Of a stretch of DNA of 64,000 nucleotides, positions 36,790 to 44,688 are shown piece after piece. Source of the DNA: an uncultured Arachnia sp. (lineage in GTDB: Bacteria > Actinomycetota > Actinomycetes > Propionibacteriales > Propionibacteriaceae). The position numbers were made by a program, and so were the translations under genes. Under the pieces are notes generated by a model. It searched no databases. It was not told the origin of the DNA and worked only from the letters and a program-made list of their open reading frames with translations. The stretch is from assembly GCA_947493995.1 (NCBI GenBank), contig CANLTJ010000010.1, positions 1 to 64,000 on the forward strand, read 5' to 3'. How positions within the stretch are numbered: position 1 is the first letter of the stretch; each line of letters opens with the position of its first letter.

Positions 36790-37644
36790 TCAACTTCGAT
36801 AGCTGGTGTCGGTGGTGATGGTCTCAAAGCTAGCGGATCGATACATCTCGACGACGCGTTCCTCGCTGGCCTCGACGAACAGGATGACCTCGGTGCAGCC
36901 GATCCGCGACAGGTGCGCCAATCCTGCCTCCAGGAGGGCGCGGCCCAGGCCGTGACCGGAATGTCGCGGATGGACGGCCAACACATAGACCTCGCCGACG
37001 CGTTCGTCGTGACGTTTGGTCCAGTGGAACCCGGCGATCTCCTCGCGGTCCTGGCCAGGCGTTGCCAGAAGCAGCCCGTCGGAGGAGAACCACGGCTGCT
37101 TCGTCAGGTCGAGAAACTCCTCGACGGTGAGTTTGCCCTGCTCGGGGTGGTGGCTGAACGCGGCGGCGTTGGTGGCGACGACACCTTCGGCATCCTTTGG
37201 TTCGAACGTGCGGATGGCCCAGCCGTCGGGAACTGTGGGTGTGGCCTCGTCGCCCAGCGGGCGGGACATTTTGAGCAGTTCGCGCTCGGGTCTGAACCCG
37301 AGGTTCGCCGCCAGAGCCTGCGCTCCCGGCGACGTGCCGAACGCCCACACCGATTTCCGTGGGCTCCGCTCAAGGGCGGCCTTCAGAAGGGCCGTGCCAT
37401 GCCCTCGTCGACGGTGGTTCGGGTGGACGGCCAGCGAGATCGTGTCGTCCCTGTCATCAAGCACCGCGACGCCGACGATCCGGTCGCCCTCCGTGGCCAG
37501 CAGGAAACGTCCGGGACGGTGACCGTCGATGACGAGATGGCCGGACTCATTGATGGGACTGACGCCGTCGGTGTTCGTGACGTCCGTCAGCAGTTCACGG
37601 ATGTGGGGACGCGCGTCGCTGGTGAGGGCTTCGAGCTCAATCAT
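36790..37644 (-). CDS. mshD: Mycothiol synthase MshD
   Basis: This 284-residue protein has two GNAT domains. The N-terminal one is degenerate in part ('[18 protein letters not shown]'), and the active C-terminal one has '[20 protein letters not shown]'. It acetylates Cys-GlcN-Ins in the last step of mycothiol synthesis. ATG at 37644 overlaps the regulator stop (ATGA), the same glnR-mshD order as Rv0818-Rv0819. The ppk start lies 8 bases downstream of its stop, so the four genes may be one transcript. Confidence 0.95.
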   Translation of the reverse strand: MIELEALTSDARPHIRELLTDVTNTDGVSPINESGHLVIDGHRPGRFLLATEGDRIVGVAVLDDRDDTISLAVHPNHRRRGHGTALLKAALERSPRKSVWAFGTSPGAQALAANLGFRPERELLKMSRPLGDEATPTVPDGWAIRTFEPKDAEGVVATNAAAFSHHPEQGKLTVEEFLDLTKQPWFSSDGLLLATPGQDREEIAGFHWTKRHDERVGEVYVLAVHPRHSGHGLGRALLEAGLAHLSRIGCTEVILFVEASEERVVEMYRSASFETITTDTSYRS

Positions 37645-38294
37645 TGGTTGTCCTTCCGGGCCTGGGTGAATCTGTAGCCGACGTTGCGGACCGTTGCGAC
37701 GTACCAGTCGAACTGGCCCAGCTTGGCGCGGAGACGTCGGACGTGGACATCCACCGTACGAGTGCCGCCGTAGTAGTCGTAGCCCCATACCTGGCTGAGT
37801 AGCACTTCTCGGGTGAGTACCCTGCCCGGGTTGGACATGAGATAGCGCAACAACTCGAACTCGGTGTAGGTGAGGTCGAGCGGCTCCCCCGAGAGTGTTG
37901 CAATGTAGGCGGCCTCGTCCACCCGGATGGGGCCCAGCGCAAGGACCTGGGCATCGCCGGCGGCCCGCAGCAGCAGCCGGATGCGAGCGTCGAACTCGGC
38001 CGGTTCGCTGGTCTCGGAGACGAAATCGGTGAATCCCCACTCTCGGCTGACCAGTGACACCCCAGCCGGTGGGACCAGCAGCAGGATGGCGACGTCTGCC
38101 CGGGCGCCCCGCAGCGTGGTGGTGACGCTGCGGGCCCAGGCCAGATCGTCGCGGCCGTCGACGACGGTGACGTCGACGGTGTCCAGACGCGCGAGAGCAT
38201 CAGCCGAGGTGGCCACCGCTGACGTTGAGTGACTGAGGAGGGACAGTGCTCCCGGAATCGTGGCGCCGGGGGAGACGAAGAGCACTGCCGCCAT
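37641..38294 (-). CDS. glnR: GlnR-like winged-helix response regulator
   Basis: This is a 217-residue OmpR-family regulator. The receiver domain is atypical: 'VTVVDGRDDLAWAR' keeps one Asp at the phosphorylation position, but the usual N-terminal acidic pair is missing ('MAAVLFVSPGATIPGA'), as in orphan GlnR proteins that work without phosphorylation. The winged helix (about 125-212) has 'LTYTEFELLRYLMSNPGRVLTR' (interrupted here for length) and 'TVDVHVRRLRAKLG'. The start is ATG 38294 with AGGAGGAG upstream. It likely controls nitrogen genes; the assignment rests on similarity and the mshD neighbour. Confidence 0.82.
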   Translation of the reverse strand: MAAVLFVSPGATIPGALSLLSHSTSAVATSADALARLDTVDVTVVDGRDDLAWARSVTTTLRGARADVAILLLVPPAGVSLVSREWGFTDFVSETSEPAEFDARIRLLLRAAGDAQVLALGPIRVDEAAYIATLSGEPLDLTYTEFELLRYLMSNPGRVLTREVLLSQVWGYDYYGGTRTVDVHVRRLRAKLGQFDWYVATVRNVGYRFTQARKDNQ

Positions 38295-38414
38295 GCTGCA
38301 CTCCTCCTGTCGCCGTAAGAATCGCCTCGTCCAATCGTAAGGGGTGCGGCATTCCCGGACTGCCGGGCATATCGTCGGAACCCCGCTGTGGGGGTGTTGG
38401 GTACAGTTGCGGAC

Positions 38415-39212
38415 ATGGCCAAGCGACTTCCGGACGAGCTTTTCCGGAACTCTGGCAACGACAAATCCGACGAGGGCGGGGGCGGCTCCGGAGCTGATCA
38501 TCCGCTCCGTGGCTCCACGCGGTATTCCCGTAGAGGTCGGGATTCCAGGGAATTCGGGCCTGCCATGGTGGTGGCGGGCGTCCTCGGGGCGCTGCTCGTC
38601 GGGTTTGGTGTGGGTGAACTTGTCCCGATTCAGAGGGACGTCGAGACCGTGCCCATGGCGACGCTTGAGCCGGCGATGACGCGTGGCTCGGCGTCGGCGA
38701 CGCCGTCACCGGAGACCACGCTGGCGCCCTGGAGCGGTCCGGTGCGGACAATCCCCGCCCTGGACGCCACAGGCGGATGCTTGAACGCCATGGGAGATGC
38801 GGCGGACCCGCCTGCGAATCTCGTCGACGAGGATGCGTCCTCGCAGTGGCGCTGCCCCGGTCCGGGCGTGGGTGAAACAGTCTCGTTCGTGCTGCCGGAG
38901 GGCGAGGAAGTGGTGGGTGTACGGCTCATCAATGGCAACACCACGAGCTACGACCGCTACCTGGAGGAACGCCGGATACTCAGCATCAAGTGGGAATTCA
39001 GCGACAACTCGTGGGTGGTCCAGCCTCTCGCTGCCAACGACCGCACACCTCAGGAATTCCGGTTCCCGCCCACCACCGTCAGCGGTCCAGTCACCATGAC
39101 CGTCCTCGACGCGACGGTGCCCGGCGATTCCTCGGGAGAGGATGGTGACGGCGCCGTGGGGCGCAATGACGCTGTCTCGATCAGCTCGCTGCAGTTCCTC
39201 GGGGTCGCCTGA
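38415..39212 (+). CDS. Membrane protein with discoidin-like carbohydrate-binding domain
   Basis: This is a 265-residue protein. A Gly/Ser/Arg-rich cytoplasmic tail (1-46) is followed by one transmembrane helix ('AMVVAGVLGALLVGFGVGEL'), a Thr/Pro/Ala spacer, and a C-terminal beta domain (~115-262) with 'NLVDEDASSQWRCPGPGVGE', typical of the NADase-type glycan-binding (discoidin-like) domain. It probably sits in the membrane with the domain outside, binding wall or surface sugars. ATG 38415 is in an acceptable context. Its ligand is unknown. Confidence 0.72.
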   Translation: MAKRLPDELFRNSGNDKSDEGGGGSGADHPLRGSTRYSRRGRDSREFGPAMVVAGVLGALLVGFGVGELVPIQRDVETVPMATLEPAMTRGSASATPSPETTLAPWSGPVRTIPALDATGGCLNAMGDAADPPANLVDEDASSQWRCPGPGVGETVSFVLPEGEEVVGVRLINGNTTSYDRYLEERRILSIKWEFSDNSWVVQPLAANDRTPQEFRFPPTTVSGPVTMTVLDATVPGDSSGEDGDGAVGRNDAVSISSLQFLGVA

Positions 39213-39246
39213 GCCCGGATCAAGGATTCGGTCAGCAGGTGGCTGA

Positions 39247-39684
39247 TCAGTCCCAGTTCTCGGTGTCAATGAGGATGGTCACCGGACCATCATTGACGGA
39301 CGTCACCTGCATGTCTGCGCCGAATCGTCCACGAAACACCTCCGCGCCGAGCGCCTCAAGCTCTTCACAGAATCGCTCCATGAGCGGCTCGGACACCGAC
39401 GCCGGGGCGGCGGCGCTCCATGATGGGCGTCGGCCCTTGCGCGTGGCGGCGTGAAGCGTGAACTGGCTGATGACCATCAGGGGAGCACCGACGTCGCTGG
39501 CTGAGCGCTCGCAGTCGAGGATGCGTAGGCTCCAGATCTTGGCGGCCACCGCCCGGAGTTGTTCATGTGAATCGGCGTGAGCGATGCCCGCCAGGACGAG
39601 CAGACCGGGGCGGGGGAGCGCGGCCAGTGTTTCGCCGTCGACGGCGACGCTCGCTGCAGTGACCCGGGTGATGACAACGCGCAT
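39247..39684 (-). CDS. dtd: D-aminoacyl-tRNA deacylase
   Basis: This 145-residue enzyme removes D-amino acids (and glycine from tRNA-Ala). It has the N-terminal 'MRVVITRVTAASVAVDGE', the conserved 'MVISQFTLHA' (SQFTL motif) and the near-C-terminal 'VNDGPVTILID' (the NxGPxT cross-subunit Gly-Pro motif; here NDGPVT). ATG 39684 gives the standard start. The length matches the family exactly. Confidence 0.96.
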   Translation of the reverse strand: MRVVITRVTAASVAVDGETLAALPRPGLLVLAGIAHADSHEQLRAVAAKIWSLRILDCERSASDVGAPLMVISQFTLHAATRKGRRPSWSAAAPASVSEPLMERFCEELEALGAEVFRGRFGADMQVTSVNDGPVTILIDTENWD

Positions 39685-39829
39685 GAACAAGGTGTCTATG
39701 CCATCGGCACGCTCGGGGGCAAGTGAGGCGGCTCGCTAGACTCGGGAAACGACGTCGAGCGCTGCCCACTCCGGGTGTTCTCGGATTCTGGTGCAGTCTT
39801 CAACGAGCTTCAAAGAGAAAGTGGTGCAC

Positions 39830-40330
39830 ATGCAGATCGACATCGAGGTGCCGGAAGGCCTCAATCCCGAGCTGACGGCCCTGGGCTGGCTCGTGGGTCG
39901 CTGGGAAGGGACCGGCAACGGAACCGACCACGAGGGCAAGGATTTCAGCTTCGAGCAGCGCATCGAGTTCAACCACAACGGTGACGCCTACCTCTACTAC
40001 GTCTCGCAGACCTTCCTCATCGAGGATGACAAACCGGGACGGGCGCTGGGCATGGAGACTGGTTTCTGGCGCCCCAAGCCGGACGCGTCGCTGGAGGTGG
40101 TGCTCACCCATTCCGATGGCTGGACCGAGGTGCTCGTCGGCAAGATCCAGGTCACGCGGATCGATCTCCAGACCGACGCCGTCGTCCGCGCCGAGGGAGC
40201 GAAGGTGACGCACGCCTCCGGGTCCAGGCTGTACGGGAAGGTGGAGAACGATCTGATGTATGCCCTGGACCGTTCCACACAGGAGCATGAGCTGCGTCCG
40301 CACATGTGGGCGCGTCTGAAGAGGGTCTGA
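39830..40330 (+). CDS. Nitrobindin-like FABP-family protein
   Basis: This 166-residue beta-barrel is of the THAP4/nitrobindin type. The family element appears as 'GWLVGRWEGTGNG', followed by 'FEQRIEFNHNGDAYLYYVSQ', 'METGFWRPKPD' and a C-terminal 'RPHMWARLKRV' with the His that ligates heme in nitrobindins. Possible functions are heme-bound NO/peroxynitrite chemistry or lipid binding. ATG 39830 is chosen (AAGAGAAAG upstream); two in-frame GTGs just before it are alternatives. It is 1 base from ygfZ. Confidence 0.82.
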   Translation: MQIDIEVPEGLNPELTALGWLVGRWEGTGNGTDHEGKDFSFEQRIEFNHNGDAYLYYVSQTFLIEDDKPGRALGMETGFWRPKPDASLEVVLTHSDGWTEVLVGKIQVTRIDLQTDAVVRAEGAKVTHASGSRLYGKVENDLMYALDRSTQEHELRPHMWARLKRV

Positions 40331-40331
40331 G

Positions 40332-41282
40332 ATGAGCGCCGTGATGATGGACGAGGGCCTTGACGCCGGGCTTGTCTGGCACTACGGCAATCCGGTCGCC
40401 GAGGGACGCGCCATGGCCGACGGTCGCGGCGTTGTGGATCTCCACAATCGGGACGTCGTGGAGATCGAGGGTCCCGACCGGCTCACGTGGCTGCATGCCC
40501 TGACCAGCCAGCACCTCGAGTCCTTGACTCCCGGAACGGCCACCACCGCTCTCGTGCTGGCGCCCACCGGACACATAGAGCACGTGCTGCACGGTGTCGA
40601 CGATGGGGAGCGGTTCCTCGCCTGGACCGAGCCGGGACGCGGCGCAGCGCTCGTGGACTGGTTGAAGCGCATGCGTTTCATGTCACGGGTCGAGGTGCGC
40701 CTGCGGCCCGACCTGCGGATGACCTGGTTCGGTCATCGCGTCGAGATCCCTGCAGGGTTGACGGTGCGTGACAGTGAACTGGGTGGCTCCGATGTCTTCA
40801 AGCCCCGGGATGAGGACGTGCCGACGGACGCGACGGCGGCCGTCGCTGTCGGGATGTGGGCGTACGAGGCGGCGCGGGTGGCGGCTGGCGTACCGCGCAT
40901 CTTCGTCGATACCGATCACCGCACCATTCCGAACGAGATTGGCCTGATGGGAACACACCTGGAGAAGGGGTGCTACCGGGGTCAGGAGACGGTTGCCCGC
41001 GTGCACACGCTGGGCCGCCCGCCGCGCAGGCTGGTGCAGTTGCACCTCGACGGGTCACTGTCGAGCCTTCCGGAGGTGGGGGCGCCGCTGATGCTGGACG
41101 GTCGTGCGGTGGGTTTCGTCGGGTCCAGTGCCCGGCACCACGAACTGGGACCCATTGCACTTGGGCTCGTGAAACGCAACGTGGCTGTGGATGCACAGCT
41201 CCTCGCCAGCGACATCCCGGCAGCTCAAGAGGCGCTCGTCGACCCAGACGTGGGCCTCCACGTTCGCCCCGTACTGCGGTAG
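40332..41282 (+). CDS. ygfZ: YgfZ/GcvT-like folate-binding Fe-S protein
   Basis: This 316-residue protein has the YgfZ signature K-G-C-Y-x-G-Q-E in 'LEKGCYRGQETVARVHTLG' near residue 220 and a GcvT-like N-terminal fold ('VVDLHNRDVVEIEGPDRLTW'). YgfZ helps maintain some Fe-S enzymes through a folate-dependent step. It follows the nitrobindin-like gene closely. Its TAG stop abuts the CTAG at the left end of the MITE-like element. Confidence 0.92.
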   Translation: MSAVMMDEGLDAGLVWHYGNPVAEGRAMADGRGVVDLHNRDVVEIEGPDRLTWLHALTSQHLESLTPGTATTALVLAPTGHIEHVLHGVDDGERFLAWTEPGRGAALVDWLKRMRFMSRVEVRLRPDLRMTWFGHRVEIPAGLTVRDSELGGSDVFKPRDEDVPTDATAAVAVGMWAYEAARVAAGVPRIFVDTDHRTIPNEIGLMGTHLEKGCYRGQETVARVHTLGRPPRRLVQLHLDGSLSSLPEVGAPLMLDGRAVGFVGSSARHHELGPIALGLVKRNVAVDAQLLASDIPAAQEALVDPDVGLHVRPVLR

Positions 41283-41286
41283 CTAG

Positions 41287-41447
41287 GGAACCACTGATCA
41301 ATCATGTCCTGACTGCGGCGCACCGGATCGGGCGATCTGGCGCCCCACCATCTGGATATGTACATCCGGTACACGCACCAGATGTCGTGACACCATCTCA
41401 TCCCGCCCGGCGCGTCCTCGTCGAGAACAGCATTGATCAGCGCTTCC
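41287..41447. mobile_element. MITE-like element with CTAG flanks
   Basis: A 161-bp segment is bounded by inverted ends: GGAACCACTGATCAAT at 41287 and, read from the other side, GGAAGCGCTGATCAAT ending at 41447. Including the CTAG on each side (41283-41286, 41448-41451), 23 of 28 positions match. CTAG duplication fits IS5-type target sites (YTAR). The interior has no gene, only a hairpin CATCTGG/CCAGATG (41349-41384). It appears to be a non-autonomous derivative of an IS5-like element, inserted right after ygfZ. Confidence 0.7.
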
Positions 41448-41499
41448 CTAGGTGAAGCCGCTGATTGCGGCCCTCCCGAGGCGGGTTGTCAGCGCGGTA

Positions 41500-41997
41500 C
41501 TACTTGAGGGCTGCCAGCGCGGCGTCGTAATCGGGTTCGGTGGTGATCTCCGGAACCTGTTGTGTGTAGGTGACGGTGCCCTCCTCGTCGAGGACGACCA
41601 CGGCTCGGGAGAGCAGCCCCTCCATGGGGCCGTTGACCATGGTGACGCCGTAGTCCTCGCCCATCGTGGTTCGGAAGTCAGATGCGGTCACGACATTCTC
41701 GATGCCTTCCGCTCCGCAGAAGCGGGCCTGCGCGAAGGGGAGGTCGCGTGAGATGCAGAGAACGGTGGTGTTGCTGAGTTCCGACGCCTTCTCGTTGAAG
41801 GTGCGGACGCTGTTCGCGCAGATGCCTGTGTCGAGGCTCGGGAAGATGTTCAGCACCACCTGCTGTCCGGCGAAGTCGGCGAGCTTGACGGGTTTCAGGT
41901 CTGTTCCCACGAGTTCGAACTTGGGTGCCTTGGACCCGACGTCAGGCAGATCGCCCTGGGTGGTAACTGGTGTGCCCTTGAATGTGATCTCTGTCAT
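41500..41997 (-). CDS. tpx: Thiol peroxidase Tpx
   Basis: This 165-residue atypical 2-Cys peroxiredoxin has the peroxidatic Cys in 'IFPSLDTGICANSVRTFN' (about C60) and the resolving Cys in 'FAQARFCGAEG' (about C94), the spacing typical of Tpx. It reduces peroxides using thioredoxin. ATG 41997 gives MTEITFKGTPV, the standard start. Confidence 0.96.
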   Translation of the reverse strand: MTEITFKGTPVTTQGDLPDVGSKAPKFELVGTDLKPVKLADFAGQQVVLNIFPSLDTGICANSVRTFNEKASELSNTTVLCISRDLPFAQARFCGAEGIENVVTASDFRTTMGEDYGVTMVNGPMEGLLSRAVVVLDEEGTVTYTQQVPEITTEPDYDAALAALK

Positions 41998-42055
41998 GCT
42001 TCCGATCCTTGCCGATGTTGACGCCCGGCGCGCGCCGTTTCGTCGATTGATGTGT

Positions 42056-42697
42056 TCACGGCAGGCTCCGGAGTGCAAGCATGGCGTCGGCCAACGGCCT
42101 GAGGTTGTTGTTCTTCACGCGCTGGGTGTTGGCGGAAGGGCTGATCCCTTCCGCCTCGGCCACGTCCGCGTTGTCGAGACCCTCCATGAGCCCAATCAGA
42201 CTGCGACGCGCACCGTCACGAAGCTCAGCCACGTGTACATCCACGAGCCGCGCCAGGGCGTCGGCCGCGGGGACGGCGACGGGTCGTTCGTCGCGAATGG
42301 CCGTACGGACACCTTCGTAACCCGGCTGACGGGAGAGTTCCTCGACTGAATCGATCGCTTCCCTGGCCAACCACCAGGCGCTGCCGTCCTGGATGCCTCT
42401 ACCCTCGTCGATGATGCGGATCTCTCCTCCGCCCAGCCCGAAGCGCATTTCCGCAGTGCCGAACAGCTCCCCATTGAGCAGTGAGGCTGCTCCCAGCGCT
42501 TGACCGAGGCTTTCGAAAGCTCCCTGGATTTCGTCTCCCACCGTCACCCGTAGGGGGTCGAGGTGGGGCACCCGTTGGTTGGTGTGGGAGAGTGAGGTCA
42601 GGACAGCTTCGTGTACCGCGTCCCGCCGCTGACCGCGCGAACTCACGATGTCCCCAATGAGCGCCACCACGTTAGATTTAACCTTCACTTCAGCCAC
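42056..42697 (-). CDS. satD: SatD-family protein
   Basis: This 213-residue protein has the SatD N-terminus 'VVALIGDIVSSRG' and 'VTVGDEIQGAF', with a central 'FGLGGGEIRI' and a C-terminal helix-turn-helix-like tail ('VAEAEGISPSANTQRVKNNN'). SatD proteins are poorly characterised and were first noted in an acid-tolerance locus of Streptococcus. The start is GTG 42697, where a -10 box lies so close that the mRNA may lack a leader. A SatD-linked type of membrane protein is encoded divergently at 42829. Confidence 0.85.
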   Translation of the reverse strand: MAEVKVKSNVVALIGDIVSSRGQRRDAVHEAVLTSLSHTNQRVPHLDPLRVTVGDEIQGAFESLGQALGAASLLNGELFGTAEMRFGLGGGEIRIIDEGRGIQDGSAWWLAREAIDSVEELSRQPGYEGVRTAIRDERPVAVPAADALARLVDVHVAELRDGARRSLIGLMEGLDNADVAEAEGISPSANTQRVKNNNLRPLADAMLALRSLP

Positions 42698-42703
42698 ATG
42701 AAG

Positions 42704-42709
42704 ATCATA
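42704..42709 (-). promoter_or_regulatory. satD -10 element, possible leaderless start
   Basis: TATGAT on the - strand ends 6 bases before the satD GTG codon (42697), so initiation at the usual distance would place the first transcribed base at or beside the start codon. The -35 region (CACCAC, inside a GGT repeat) is poor. Confidence 0.4.
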
Positions 42710-42828
42710 CCTTAACTACTTGGTTGGTGGTGGTGGTGGTGGTTCCTCAGTGCAGCAGCGTGGGTGTGCCGATCGCCTGATTGTCGGGGGTGCGTGACAG
42801 AGTTGGTGCTCACGAAAGGGGGAGGAGC

Positions 42829-43434
42829 GTGTGGATCTTCGTGGCTCAGGCCGCAATCATTGCCGCCTGCTTTGCGCTTGCGGTTTTCGCCGGGACGCCC
42901 GTGGTGCGGTGGCTGCTGAAGCGCATTGAGAATCGCGAGGCCGTGGACCCACCAGCCACCCCGGTCGAACCGGAATCGAGCAGCGAGGTCGCGCAACCGC
43001 CGGCCACCCCCACCCAACCGGACATGGACGGCGAGGTCGCGCAACCGCCGGGCACCCCCATCCAACCGGACATGGGCGGCGATGCTGCGCAACCGCTGGA
43101 AAGGCCTGTTGAGGCGGTCACGAGGAGAGGATCCCTGCCGGTGACGCACACTCAGCCACCTGACGTCGTGTCGGGCCTGGGTGCCGCGGGTGAGGCACTC
43201 AAGGGCGGCTACTGGATCGGTCTGCTGGAGCGGGCGGCACTGTTCGCATGTGTCCTCAGCGGTTTCCCGGCCGGCATCGCCGTCGTACTGGGAGTCAAAG
43301 GTCTGGGACGGTATCCGGAACTTCGTAGACCTGCGGGCGGCAAGGGGGAACTCTTCATCATCGGTACGTTCGCGAGCATGCTGTGGTCTGCGCTCTGGTC
43401 CGGCCTGGCCTACGGGCTGGTGCGACTGTGGTGA
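42829..43434 (+). CDS. Membrane protein with tandem Pro-rich repeats and IGxLER-type domain
   Basis: This is a 201-residue protein. An N-terminal transmembrane helix (residues 2-22) is followed by an acidic, Pro/Gln-rich linker of 16-residue repeats. The C-terminal domain begins with 'LKGGYWIGLLERAALFACVL' and has two more membrane helices. The 'GGxxIGxLER' segment recurs at the end of DUF3307-type proteins encoded next to satD in other bacteria, which matches the divergent satD gene here. Function unknown. GTG 42829 has GGGGGAGGAG upstream. Confidence 0.72.
   Translation: MWIFVAQAAIIAACFALAVFAGTPVVRWLLKRIENREAVDPPATPVEPESSSEVAQPPATPTQPDMDGEVAQPPGTPIQPDMGGDAAQPLERPVEAVTRRGSLPVTHTQPPDVVSGLGAAGEALKGGYWIGLLERAALFACVLSGFPAGIAVVLGVKGLGRYPELRRPAGGKGELFIIGTFASMLWSALWSGLAYGLVRLW
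42985..43080 (+). repeat. Two 48-bp coding tandem repeats
   Basis: Units 42985-43032 and 43033-43080 are near-identical and encode EVAQPPATPTQPDMDG and EVAQPPGTPIQPDMGG. A degraded unit precedes and another follows. They form the linker of the membrane protein and could vary in copy number by replication slippage. Confidence 0.8.
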
Positions 43435-43501
43435 TCGCTGAGAGCAATGGATTGCTTCCTGCTCAGATCATTGTGTCGCGTGGATGAAGGAGTCTCCTGC
43501 T

Positions 43502-44110
43502 GTGGTGATCCCTGAGGCCAATGAACTACTCCCGGAGGAGGTGATCGGCGACCTTCGGGTGCGGTGGCAGGAGCCGCACCGTCACTATCACGGGATGAGT
43601 CACCTGGTGCATGGCCTTCAGGCGCTGGAGAAGCTCGGCGGCACGCGGCTTGAGTACATCGCCTTCTGGTTCCACGACGCGGTGCATTCCAACACAACTC
43701 CGCAGGATGAGCAGGCCTCGGCTGCCCTGGTAGGGCAACTTCTGGCACAACATGAGGATCGCGACGACATCGCAGAGATTCAGCGGCTGGTACTGCTGAC
43801 GGCGGGGCATCACACGGAACTCGACGATCCCGCCGGTCAGCGAGTGTGCGACGCCGACCTCAGCGGGCTGGGTGCTGAGCGTGAGAGCTATCGTCGCAAT
43901 GTCGCTGGCATCCGCGCTGAATTGCCCCACCTCAGCGATCTGGAATGGGCCATGGGGAGGAGCGCCTTCCTGTCGCGATTCCTTAGACGTGAGCGGTTCT
44001 TCGCCACGGTGGTCGGATACAAACTCTGGGAGCAGACGGCTCGCGCGAACCTGACGGATGAGCTGGCCGAACTCCGGGAAGTCGTTGGCAGCGGGGGCCC
44101 GACACCTTGA
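43502..44110 (+). CDS. HD-superfamily phosphohydrolase (COG4339-like)
   Basis: This is a 202-residue protein. 'RHYHGMSHLVHGL', 'IAFWFHDAVHSN' (HD pair), 'TAGHHTELDD' and 'VCDADLSGLG' supply the His/Asp metal ligands of the predicted HD phosphohydrolase family. The substrate is unknown. GTG 43502 lies 9 bases after AAGGAG and is preferred; ATG 43484 upstream has no such site. Confidence 0.83.
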   Translation: MVIPEANELLPEEVIGDLRVRWQEPHRHYHGMSHLVHGLQALEKLGGTRLEYIAFWFHDAVHSNTTPQDEQASAALVGQLLAQHEDRDDIAEIQRLVLLTAGHHTELDDPAGQRVCDADLSGLGAERESYRRNVAGIRAELPHLSDLEWAMGRSAFLSRFLRRERFFATVVGYKLWEQTARANLTDELAELREVVGSGGPTP

Positions 44111-44140
44111 CATGACCCCACAACGCGACAGGATGGGGAA

Positions 44141-44605
44141 ATGACCGATACAGATCGAATCAGTGTTTCCCGCCGCATCGACGCCCCCGCCAAGGACATC
44201 TTCGAGGTGTTGACCCTTCCGTCGAATCACGTGAAGATCGACGGCTCAGGTTTTGTCCGCTCCGTGGACCAGGGCGACCGCATCCAGGAGACGGGCTCCA
44301 AGTTCGTCATGAACATGGAGGGCGATCACATGGGTGGCGAGTACCAGACCGACAACTGGGTCAGCGCCTACGCCGAGAATCAGATGGTGGGCTGGAAGAC
44401 GGCCCCCGCGGGCGTGGAGCCTCCCGGATGGGAGTGGCTGTGGGAGCTCAAGGCCGACGGCGCCGATGCCACGGACGTCACCCTCACCTACGACTGGTCC
44501 AAGGTCACCGACAAGGACCTGCTGGAGAAGCTGAAGTTCCCGCTGGTTCCCGAAGAGGACCTTGAGGCATCACTCGGCAATCTGGCGTCCCTCGTCTCAA
44601 GCTGA
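44141..44605 (+). CDS. SRPBCC (START/Bet v1-like) family protein
   Basis: This is a 154-residue single SRPBCC domain, shown by 'ISVSRRIDAPAKDIFEVLTL' at the N-terminus, 'WEWLWELKADGADATDVTLT' in the middle strands and a long C-terminal helix. These proteins bind hydrophobic ligands or modify polyketides, and nothing here shows which. ATG 44141 has GGATGGGG upstream. It ends at a strong bidirectional terminator shared with typA. Confidence 0.85.
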   Translation: MTDTDRISVSRRIDAPAKDIFEVLTLPSNHVKIDGSGFVRSVDQGDRIQETGSKFVMNMEGDHMGGEYQTDNWVSAYAENQMVGWKTAPAGVEPPGWEWLWELKADGADATDVTLTYDWSKVTDKDLLEKLKFPLVPEEDLEASLGNLASLVSS

Positions 44606-44646
44606 CGTCTGAACTGATCCAGCTGGCCGTCCCCAGCTGATGCCAG

Positions 44647-44678
44647 AAGGGGCACCCACCCTGTGGTGGGTGCCCCTT
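44647..44678. terminator. Bidirectional terminator between SRPBCC gene and typA
   Basis: A perfect 14-bp stem, AAGGGGCACCCACC with GGTGGGTGCCCCTT, closes a CTGT loop in the 80-base space between convergent genes. The stem's terminal A/T bases give a short U-run in both directions. Confidence 0.85.
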
Positions 44679-44688
44679 GTGCATGCGA

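Noticed and set aside
43439..43465. Terminator after the 42829-43434 gene
   Set aside because: CTGAG/CTCAG and AGCAA/TTGCT arms pair only with an asymmetric bulge and have no U-run.
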